Source: an uncultured Clostridia bacterium (lineage in GTDB: Bacteria > Bacillota > Clostridia > Oscillospirales > Ruminococcaceae). From it: DNA of 11,604 nt. The DNA lies in NCBI GenBank assembly GCA_947302065.1, contig CAMYUO010000020.1:1-11604 (forward strand), given 5' to 3'. Below the pieces are notes generated by a model. The model had not been told where the DNA came from and searched no databases. It worked only from the letters and a program-made list of their open reading frames with translations. The position numbers and the translations under genes were made by a program. This document shows, in pieces, positions 6,342 to 11,604 of the stretch (the stretch's first letter is position 1; every line of letters starts with the position of its first letter).

Positions 6342-7277
6342 ATGACTATAATAGTTTTGTATATACTGCTTGGCATTATAGCTTTTATCGTCATACTGCT
6401 CCATTTTTCTGTGCGTGCAACGATAAAGGCGAGCAAGCAGGGCGTTGATATTCAGGTCAAGTGGCTGTTTTTCACGCTTTATCCACGCAAACCGAAGAAA
6501 CCTAAAAAGCCTAAGAAGAAAAAAGGCGAGCCTGAAACGCCGCCTGTTCAGCCTGACGGTCAGAGTGACCAGCCCGAGCAGCCCGACCTCTCCGAGAACG
6601 CCTTGGAGGAGTTCATCAAAGAGGCTGAAAAGGTGCAGGAGGATACCAAGGTCGAGGAAAAGACCGAGCAGACGGACAGCGGGGAAGTCAAGCAGGAGAC
6701 CGTGTCCACCGAAGCTGAGACGGTAAAGACCAAAAAGAAAAAGTCAAAGAGCAAAAAGGGAAAACCCGCACAGGATACTGTGACCGAGGAAAAGACCGAG
6801 AAAAAGGGCAAGATAGCACAGCTCAAAGACAAATACAAGGCGATAAAGCCATATATCCCGACAGGCTGGAAATATTTCAAAAAGCTGCTCAAAAAGATAC
6901 GCTTTACGAATATCGAAGCCGATGTCACCGTCGGCAAGGAAGATGCCTGCGAGGCAGCTATCTGGTACGGCAAGGTGCAGGGCATACTGTTCGGGTTCTT
7001 CGGATTGCTGTCGTGTATCTTCACGGTAAAGCTCAAAAAAGTAGATGTTCACTGCAAATTCAATGAAAAGATAACCGACGGCGAGATATCGCTGAAAGTC
7101 AAGGTCAGACCCAGCACGATGATACACATCGCATTCTGCCTCGGTTTCAATATGCTGCGTATCTGGCTGCGTCAGCGCAGGGAAAGAAAACGCAGGATAA
7201 AGGCTATCCGCAAAAAGCGTGAGCAGCAGCTCAAAAACAGGAAAAACAATAACAATGTAAATACACAGAAAGGTTGA
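6342..7277 (+). CDS. DUF2953-type membrane protein with a charged insertion
   Basis: This 311-residue protein has an N-terminal membrane helix (~2-21), then a short strand-like region (~22-48). The C-terminal half is typical of DUF2953: IRFTNIEADVTVGKED (186-201), AAIWYGKVQGILFG (205-218), and KVKVRPSTMIHIAF (252-265), with hydrophobic segments near 212-228 and 259-275. Between these, residues ~48-165 are Lys/Glu/Pro-rich, disordered-looking and absent from short family members. The C-terminal ~35 residues are strongly basic. The family has no established function but often sits directly before ytfJ (B. subtilis ytfI-ytfJ), as here (5-nt gap). The start at 6342 has an AAGGAG site ending only 3 bases upstream, unusually close, although the sequence continues as TGAT, extending anti-SD pairing into the start codon. 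Confidence 0.75.
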   Translation: MTIIVLYILLGIIAFIVILLHFSVRATIKASKQGVDIQVKWLFFTLYPRKPKKPKKPKKKKGEPETPPVQPDGQSDQPEQPDLSENALEEFIKEAEKVQEDTKVEEKTEQTDSGEVKQETVSTEAETVKTKKKKSKSKKGKPAQDTVTEEKTEKKGKIAQLKDKYKAIKPYIPTGWKYFKKLLKKIRFTNIEADVTVGKEDACEAAIWYGKVQGILFGFFGLLSCIFTVKLKKVDVHCKFNEKITDGEISLKVKVRPSTMIHIAFCLGFNMLRIWLRQRRERKRRIKAIRKKREQQLKNRKNNNNVNTQKG

Positions 7278-7282
7278 TAAAA

Positions 7283-7672
7283 ATGAACGAAAGCACAAAG
7301 ATCGAAGCATTGGTAAACACCGCCATGACTAAGCTGCGTGAGATCGCAGACTGCCAGACCATCGTCGGCAAGGAGGTCGTTACCGCAGACGGCACAACTA
7401 TCATCCCTATATCTAAGGTATCTTTCGGTTTCGCATCGGGCGGATCCGACCTGCCTACAAAGTGCAAGGATACATTCGGCGGCGGTTCGGGCGGCGGTGT
7501 TTCGATACAGCCAATGGCTTTCATCGTTATCTCAAACGGTGAGGTAAAGCTGCTGCAGATGACAGCAAATGCTGATAAGGGCAACGCTATCGTTAATATG
7601 GTGCCTGAGGTCATCGACAAGGTAACTGCTTTCCTTAATAAGAAGAAAGAGGGAAATGATTCCGCTGAATAA
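7283..7672 (+). CDS. ytfJ: YtfJ/GerW family protein, spore-germination associated
   Basis: This encodes 129 residues with the family hallmark TTIIPISKVSFGFASGGSD, then a glycine-rich turn (FGGGSGGGVS) and a hydrophobic strand (PMAFIVISNGEVKLLQM). The N-terminal helix (EALVNTAMTKLREIAD) is also typical. In Bacillus GerW is a forespore protein needed for activity of the cortex-lytic enzyme SleB; homologues exist in non-sporulating bacteria, where the role is unclear. The ATG at 7283 is preferred over the in-frame TTG at 7274, which lies inside the preceding stop region; the GAAAGG site at 7268-7273 is 9 bases from the ATG. It is followed by a cell-wall carboxypeptidase, consistent with an envelope or cortex theme. 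Confidence 0.92.
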   Translation: MNESTKIEALVNTAMTKLREIADCQTIVGKEVVTADGTTIIPISKVSFGFASGGSDLPTKCKDTFGGGSGGGVSIQPMAFIVISNGEVKLLQMTANADKGNAIVNMVPEVIDKVTAFLNKKKEGNDSAE

Positions 7673-7682
7673 GCTGAATTAA

Positions 7683-7727
7683 ACCCTTTGCTCTGCGCAC
7701 AATAATACAAGATCATGTGCAAAGGGT
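7683..7727 (+). promoter_or_regulatory. Inverted repeat that may mask the carboxypeptidase ribosome site
   Basis: ACCCTTTGC (7683-7691) is the exact reverse complement of GCAAAGGGT (7719-7727), with a 27-base loop. An alternative inner pairing, GCAC (7697-7700) with GTGC (7717-7720), would stack on ACCCTTT/AAAGGGT. The 3' arm contains the AAGGG part of the likely Shine-Dalgarno for the ATG at 7735. No T run follows, so it is not an intrinsic terminator. Confidence 0.5.
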
Positions 7728-7734
7728 GAGACTG

Positions 7735-8889
7735 ATGAGGTTTATTACAAAGGCTGCGGCAGTTCTGCTTGCAGCGGTTATAAGTACATTTTATTGTACA
7801 GTTAGTGCAAATGCGACCGAGATGCCCGAGGTGGCAGCCAAGGGCGCAGTGGTGATAAACGCAGATACGGGTGAGGTGCTTTTCCGCAAGTGCGCAGATA
7901 AGCGTCTGCCTATGGCGAGCACGACCAAGATAATGACCACTATCCTTGCAATTGAGCACGGACGGCTTGATGAGCAGTTCACGGTCGATGCGCAGGCGGT
8001 CAGGACAGAAGGCTCGTCTATGGGACTTCTTGAGAACGACAAGGTCACTCTGCGTGCGCTTTGCTATGGCATGATGCTGCCAAGCGGCAACGATGCGGCA
8101 AACTGTACAGCGGTAAGAGTGTCGGGAAGTATCGGAAGCTTTGTCGGGCTTATGAACCAAAAGGCTCAGCAGCTCGGGCTTTCGGATACGCATTTTGTCA
8201 CGTCCTCAGGGCTTGATGACTACACCGACGAGCATTATTCCACCGCAGAAGATATGGCAAAGCTGACCCGATATGCGATGCAAAACAGCACGTTTCGGGA
8301 AATTTGCTCTGCAAAGAAAGCAAAGGTCTGCTTCGGCGACCCGCCGTATGACAGGTGGCTTTACAACACGAACAAGCTGCTCAGCTCATGCCACGGCGTT
8401 ATCGGCGTGAAAACAGGCTTTACCGATAAGGCCGGCAGATGCCTCGTTTCCTGCTGCGAAAGAAACGGCGCAAGGCTCATCTGCGTCACGCTCGGCGACA
8501 GGAACGACTGGCAGGATCACAGTATGCTCTATGACCGCTGTTTCACGTTCGTCTCAAAGCAAACGCTCAGCGCAGGCAGCGGCAGGTTCGAGCTTGACGT
8601 TGTCGGTTCGGATACTGACAGGATAAAATGCTTTGCACAGCCTGTCAAGGCATGTCTGCTCAACGGCAGGGCAAAGGACGTAAAGGCTGTCGTGCATCTT
8701 CCGAGGTTTGTCTATGCAAGTGTCGCAAAAGGCGATCAGGTCGGCGACGTCGAGTATTGGTACAACGATACGCTCATAGCACGCACCGATATCCTCGCAG
8801 ACGGCGATGCCCGGTATGTCAAAGCCGAATGCAAAGGATTCCTTGAAGATATCAGGTCGAGGATAGTCAGGCTGTTTTCGGGCAGCTGA
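7735..8889 (+). CDS. D-alanyl-D-alanine carboxypeptidase (DacF/PBP5-like, S11 family)
   Basis: This 384-residue exported serine peptidase trims the terminal D-Ala from peptidoglycan stem peptides and so limits cross-linking. The signal peptide is residues 1-26 (cut expected after VSANA). Catalytic motifs are S62-T-T-K65, S117-G-N119 and K226-T-G228, in the normal order. A PBP5-type C-terminal beta domain lies at ~277-365, and a short amphipathic helix (~367-382) probably anchors it to the membrane. The ATG at 7735 gives a clean signal peptide; GTG codons at 7717 and 7726 would add up to six residues. The likely ribosome site AAGGGTGA (7722-7729) lies in a leader inverted repeat. The mature protein has 14 cysteines by my count, many for an extracellular enzyme. 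The position after ytfJ resembles sporulation-linked dacF genes, but the specific role is inferred. Confidence 0.93.
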   Translation: MRFITKAAAVLLAAVISTFYCTVSANATEMPEVAAKGAVVINADTGEVLFRKCADKRLPMASTTKIMTTILAIEHGRLDEQFTVDAQAVRTEGSSMGLLENDKVTLRALCYGMMLPSGNDAANCTAVRVSGSIGSFVGLMNQKAQQLGLSDTHFVTSSGLDDYTDEHYSTAEDMAKLTRYAMQNSTFREICSAKKAKVCFGDPPYDRWLYNTNKLLSSCHGVIGVKTGFTDKAGRCLVSCCERNGARLICVTLGDRNDWQDHSMLYDRCFTFVSKQTLSAGSGRFELDVVGSDTDRIKCFAQPVKACLLNGRAKDVKAVVHLPRFVYASVAKGDQVGDVEYWYNDTLIARTDILADGDARYVKAECKGFLEDIRSRIVRLFSGS

Positions 8890-8903
8890 CCCACATTTGT
8901 GGG
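8890..8903 (+). repeat. Short intercistronic hairpin
   Basis: CCCAC (8890-8894) pairs with GTGGG (8899-8903) around ATTT, directly after the carboxypeptidase stop codon. There is no T run after it, so it is more likely an mRNA-stability or processing element than a terminator, or incidental. Confidence 0.35.
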
Positions 8904-8923
8904 CTACATAGTTAGGAGAGTTT

Positions 8924-9670
8924 ATGGAAAAGGTAAGGATTCAGAAGATAATTGCCGACAGCGGACTTTGTTCACGCAGAAAGGCGGAAGAGCTTATCGA
9001 GCGAGGCAAGGTCAAGGTCAACGGACACCCATGCAAACTCGGCGACAAGGCTCTGCCGGGCAAGGATATAATAAGCGTAAACGGCGAGAATATAACCATC
9101 GAAAAGAGAAAACGCCTTTATTACATAATGCTGCATAAGCCCAGAGGGTATGTAACAACTACCAGCGACGAGCTTGGCAGAAAGTGCGTTACCGAGCTTC
9201 TGGAGGACATTCCCGAGAGATTATACCCGATAGGACGTCTCGATAAGGACTCCGAGGGTCTGCTTTTGTTCACCAACGACGGCAAGTTCGCAAACGATAT
9301 AATGCACCCGTCAAGGCATATCTCAAAGACATATCGTGTCACGGTAAGACCCGATATCACCGAGGATCAGCTGATACAGCTCGCATCGGGCGTTGAGATA
9401 GACGGCAGAAAAACGCAGGAATGCAGTGTGGTCGTTGTGAATAAAGAGCCGGGCAGGGTAGTTCTGCAAATGACTATCTTTGAGGGCAGAAACAGACAGA
9501 TAAGAAAAATGTGCGAGGCTGTCGGCCTTGAAGTTGCAAGGCTCAAACGATCCTCGATTGGCCCTGTTAAGCTCGGAATGCTCAAACCGGGTGCTTACAG
9601 AGAGCTCAAACCCGACGAGCTGAGAGCTCTGCGCAATGCAATATCCAAAAAACAGGGTGGAAAACCGTAA
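8924..9670 (+). CDS. rluB: rRNA pseudouridine synthase, RluB/RsuA family
   Basis: This 248-residue enzyme isomerises specific uridines of ribosomal RNA. An N-terminal S4 RNA-binding domain covers ~3-48 (VRIQKIIADSGLCSRRKAEE). The catalytic domain includes HKPRGYVTT (71-79), GRLDKDSEG (104-112, catalytic D107), SKTYRVTV (134-141), and EGRNRQIRKM (187-196). These are the signatures of the RsuA/RluB/RluE/RluF branch; RluB (23S rRNA) is the usual assignment for homologues near scpAB in Firmicutes, but the exact uridine cannot be read here. The ATG at 8924 follows AGGAG (8914-8918) with a 5-base gap. It is probably the last gene of the operon; no convincing terminator was found after it, so some read-through is possible. 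Confidence 0.93.
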   Translation: MEKVRIQKIIADSGLCSRRKAEELIERGKVKVNGHPCKLGDKALPGKDIISVNGENITIEKRKRLYYIMLHKPRGYVTTTSDELGRKCVTELLEDIPERLYPIGRLDKDSEGLLLFTNDGKFANDIMHPSRHISKTYRVTVRPDITEDQLIQLASGVEIDGRKTQECSVVVVNKEPGRVVLQMTIFEGRNRQIRKMCEAVGLEVARLKRSSIGPVKLGMLKPGAYRELKPDELRALRNAISKKQGGKP

Positions 9671-9679
9671 TATTTCGAA

Positions 9680-9698
9680 CATATTGTGAGAGAATATG
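9680..9698. repeat. AT-rich palindrome downstream of rluB
   Basis: CATATT (9680-9685) pairs with AATATG (9693-9698) across GTGAGAG; GAA upstream and TTC downstream could extend the stem past a two-base CG bulge. No T run follows. It lies about 40 bases upstream of the next -35 box and could be an operator, a weak 3' end or chance. Confidence 0.3.
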
Positions 9699-9737
9699 CG
9701 TTCAAATGTAAAATTAAAATTAAATGTGAAAATTAGC

Positions 9738-9766
9738 TTGTAAAAGCTTTAGAAAAATAGTATAAT
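9738..9766 (+). promoter_or_regulatory. Sigma-A type promoter of the carboxyltransferase operon
   Basis: TTGTAA (9738-9743) and TATAAT (9761-9766) are separated by exactly 17 bases in a very AT-rich gap (9671-9822). Transcription should start near 9773, giving a leader of about 50 nt ending in a strong GGAGG ribosome site. Confidence 0.8.
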
Positions 9767-9810
9767 AAACAGGTATAGTGTTTATAAATATCAAATTCTA
9801 TTATTTGAAT

Positions 9811-9815
9811 GGAGG
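9811..9815 (+). promoter_or_regulatory. Ribosome binding site deciding the carboxyltransferase start
   Basis: GGAGG ends 7 bases before the ATG at 9823. The open frame extends back to a GTG at 9778, but that stretch is leader DNA and encodes nothing family-like, so the ATG is preferred. Confidence 0.85.
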
Positions 9816-9822
9816 AAATCGT

Positions 9823-11205
9823 ATGTCTGAAACTGTTAAGACCCTTGCAGAGCTTAAAGCAGCGGCAAGCGCAGCAAGCGATGCAAGAAACAGGCTTACA
9901 TATTTGTTCGACGATGGAAAATTCACAGAGCTTGACCCGTTTGCTATGGCGGGCGAGGAGCTTTCGGGTGTTGTGACCGCTTTCGGTTACGTTAACCAGA
10001 ACCCCGTATATGCTTTCTCTCAGGATATTTCCGTAAAGAAAGGCGCAATGACTGAGGCTCACGCCAAGAAGATATCTAAGGTCTACAGCCTCGCTGCCAA
10101 GACGGGTGTTCCCGTTGTAGGCATCTACGATTCTTACGGTGCTGATGTGAGCAATTCGTTCGGAGCACTTACAGCATACGGATACCTTCTTTCAAAGGTC
10201 TCCAATCTTTCGGGCGTCGTTCCGCAGATAGCTGTCGTTGCAGGCACATGCGCAGGCTGCGCAGCAATGCTTGCCGAGTCTGCTGACCTCACTATCGTAA
10301 CAAAGAGCGGCGAGCTTTATGTCGCTGCAAATTCAGATATCAAGGACCTTGCAGATAACGCTGCTAAGAGCGGTACAGCTTGTGCTGTATGCGAGGACGA
10401 CAAGGCAGCTTGTGAGCTGGCTAAGGAGCTTATCACGAAGCTCCCACAGAACAACCTCTCACCTGTTCCGATGTATGAGTTTGAAGAGCCTGCTTTTGCA
10501 GGTGCAGATAATGCCGAGAATGCTGTTAAGAGCATCTTCGACGCAGACAGCGCAACAGAGCTTTATGCCGATTTCGGCAAGGCTTCATTCACAGCGCTCG
10601 CTACACTCGGCGGCGCAACAGTAGGCGTTGTCGCTACCAATAAAACAAATGACAAGCTGACAAGCGCAGACTGCTCAAAGATCGCAAGATTCGTAAGACT
10701 CTGCGACGCTTTCGCAGTTCCTGTTGTAACGCTCGTTGATACACTCGGTTTTGAGGCTAACGACGCTACCGAGATGCAGGGCGCAGTCAAGGATATGGCT
10801 AAGCTTGCTCACGCTTACGCTGAGGCCACAACGATCAAGCTTGCAGTTGTAACAGGCAAGGCTTACGGACCTGCTTTCGTTGCACTCGCAGGCAAGGGCG
10901 CTAATGCAGACCTCGTTTTCGCAGCTGAGAATGCAGCGATCAGCGCACTTGACCCGATCACAGCTGTTGAGTTCCTCCAGCACGACGAGCTTAAAGGTGC
11001 AACAGACCTCACAGCAAAAAGAAACGAGCTTGCTGATAAGTTCGCAAAGGAAAACGCAAGCGCAGTTCTCGCAGCAGCAAACGGCTGTGTTGACAATATC
11101 GTTGATGCGAACGGCATCAGAGCCGCACTTATCGACTCTGTCGAGATAATGGCAGGCAAGCGCGTAACAAATCTGCCGAAGAAGCACAGCAACATTCAGC
11201 TTTAA
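9823..11205 (+). CDS. Carboxyltransferase subunit of a biotin-dependent carboxylase/decarboxylase (PccB/MmdA-like)
   Basis: This 460-residue protein has the double crotonase fold of acyl-CoA carboxyltransferases. Recognisable blocks: RLTYLFDDGKFTELD (24-38), SGVVTAFGYVNQNPVYAFSQDISVKKG (48-74), GVPVVGIYDSYGADV (95-109), SGVVPQIAVVAGTCAGCAA (130-148, first oxyanion-hole region), AVPVVTLVDTLGF (298-310), and VVTGKAYGPAFVALAGK (342-358, second oxyanion-hole region). It is shorter than the ~510-residue MmdA/PccB proteins and departs from them at several signatures (DSYGAD for DSGGAR, GPA for GGA, no GGxxxH block). A biotin carrier gene follows after 35 nt, so the product acts with carboxybiotin. 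Candidates are methylmalonyl-CoA or related decarboxylase, transcarboxylase, or acyl-CoA carboxylase; the acyl substrate is not determined. Frequent GCT, GCA, AAG and CTT codons suggest strong expression. Confidence 0.85.
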   Translation: MSETVKTLAELKAAASAASDARNRLTYLFDDGKFTELDPFAMAGEELSGVVTAFGYVNQNPVYAFSQDISVKKGAMTEAHAKKISKVYSLAAKTGVPVVGIYDSYGADVSNSFGALTAYGYLLSKVSNLSGVVPQIAVVAGTCAGCAAMLAESADLTIVTKSGELYVAANSDIKDLADNAAKSGTACAVCEDDKAACELAKELITKLPQNNLSPVPMYEFEEPAFAGADNAENAVKSIFDADSATELYADFGKASFTALATLGGATVGVVATNKTNDKLTSADCSKIARFVRLCDAFAVPVVTLVDTLGFEANDATEMQGAVKDMAKLAHAYAEATTIKLAVVTGKAYGPAFVALAGKGANADLVFAAENAAISALDPITAVEFLQHDELKGATDLTAKRNELADKFAKENASAVLAAANGCVDNIVDANGIRAALIDSVEIMAGKRVTNLPKKHSNIQL

Positions 11206-11240
11206 TCTAAGTCAAATTTTACAGATTGGTGGTTTTACAT

Positions 11241-11604
11241 ATGAAAAGATATAACATTACAGTAAACGGTAAGGCTTATGACGTAGCAGTTGAGGAGCTT
11301 GACGCTGGCGCAGCAGCTCCTGCCCCCGCAGCTCCAGCAGCCGCAGCAGCACCTGCACCTGCAGCAGCACCCGCACCTGCAGCAGCACCTGTTGCAGACG
11401 GCACAAAGGTAACTGCTCCAATGCCCGGTACTATCCTTGACATCAAGGTAGCTGTCGGCGATACAGTTGCAGCCGGTCAGGCTATCTGCGTTCTCGAGGC
11501 TATGAAGATGGAGAACGACGTAAACGCTCCATGCGCAGGCAAGGTTCTGAGCATCAACACCACCAAGGGCTCGGCTGTTGAAACAGGCGCAGTTCTTGCT
11601 GTTA
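11241..11604 (+). CDS. Biotin carboxyl carrier protein (3' truncated by window edge)
   Basis: From ATG 11241 an open frame of 121 codons runs to the window end without a stop; comparison with the family suggests only a few residues are missing. The short N-terminal strand region (MKRYNITVNGKAYDVAVEEL) is followed by a flexible Ala/Pro linker (~22-50) and a biotinyl domain (~55-121) with TAPMPGTI (58-65) and the biotin attachment motif EAMKM (86-90), modified lysine K89. It is like the 1.3S or gamma subunits (GcdC/MmdC type) that shuttle carboxyl groups between active sites. It lies 35 nt after the carboxyltransferase. The upstream GGTGG (11228-11232) is a weak ribosome site, unlike the strong site of the preceding gene. 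Confidence 0.93.
   Translation, partial: MKRYNITVNGKAYDVAVEELDAGAAAPAPAAPAAAAAPAPAAAPAPAAAPVADGTKVTAPMPGTILDIKVAVGDTVAAGQAICVLEAMKMENDVNAPCAGKVLSINTTKGSAVETGAVLAV
11343..11390 (+). repeat. 18-bp repeats encoding the Ala/Pro linker
   Basis: A unit encoding AAAPAP occurs at 11343-11360 and 11361-11378, with a partial third copy (AAAP) at 11379-11390. Complete copies differ at one base. Such linkers give the biotinyl domain reach; their length is likely to vary among strains. Confidence 0.85.

Noticed and set aside
7231..8193. 320-codon minus-strand open frame opposite ytfJ and the carboxypeptidase
   Set aside because: It spans two well-identified sense genes and their gap; His/Cys/Arg-rich composition is typical of an antisense shadow.
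8890..8903. Terminator after the carboxypeptidase gene
   Set aside because: The five-pair stem has no following T run, and the next gene starts 34 nt later with a good ribosome site.
9778..9822. N-terminal extension of the carboxyltransferase from GTG 9778
   Set aside because: It has no ribosome site, begins right after the promoter, and a GGAGG precedes the ATG at 9823.
1..11604. Mobile element, phage, defence or toxin-antitoxin island
   Set aside because: No transposase, integrase, nuclease, restriction enzyme or toxin-like gene was seen. The lone methyltransferase lacks the DNA-methylase DPPY/NPPF motif and has no restriction partner.

Overview
The window looks like chromosomal DNA from a Gram-positive anaerobe of the class Clostridia, most likely a Ruminococcus-like member of the Oscillospiraceae. 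This rests on the gene set (M50 protease, scpA, scpB, a DUF2953 protein, ytfJ, a DacF-type carboxypeptidase and a pseudouridine synthase in one run), a lipoteichoic-acid-synthase-type enzyme, strong AGGAGG-type ribosome sites and TTGNNN-17-TATAAT promoters. The genus is inferred from family resemblance and was not tested. No rRNA, tRNA, insertion sequence, integrase, phage gene or CRISPR array was seen, and no stretch over 300 bases lacks a gene.

Layout. Bases 1-2055 hold the 3' part of an LTA-synthase/sulfatase-family membrane enzyme (+), ending in a strong terminator. It converges on rpmB (ribosomal protein L28, minus strand, 2176-2361), which has its own hairpin terminator and a near-consensus promoter. 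Divergent from rpmB, a second near-consensus promoter (2507-2535) starts a tight eight-gene run: site-2-type protease (2588-3262), scpA (3285-5102), scpB (5119-5724), a class I SAM methyltransferase overlapping scpB by 47 nt (5678-6313), a DUF2953 membrane protein (6342-7277), ytfJ/gerW (7283-7672), a D-Ala-D-Ala carboxypeptidase (7735-8889) and an RluB/RsuA-type pseudouridine synthase (8924-9670). Gaps are 5-62 nt and no internal terminator is visible, so one transcript is plausible. It combines chromosome condensation (kleisin ScpA plus ScpB, partners of SMC) with envelope and spore-cortex functions and rRNA modification.

After an AT-rich gap with its own promoter (9738-9766) a new unit begins: a carboxyltransferase subunit (9823-11205) followed by a biotin carrier protein (11241 to the window edge). 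These are parts of a biotin-dependent decarboxylase, carboxylase or transcarboxylase whose other subunits should lie downstream.

The most unusual object is ScpA. The normal kleisin core of about 235 residues is followed by about 370 extra residues: a Glu/Gln/Pro-rich segment with a 37-residue (111-bp) tandem repeat, ending in a Trp/Tyr-rich tail. Secondary points are the methyltransferase nested on scpB, a charged insertion in the DUF2953 protein, a leader hairpin that could mask the carboxypeptidase ribosome site, and a carboxyltransferase whose signature motifs differ from the textbook family. I found no defence, toxin-antitoxin or mobile system here.
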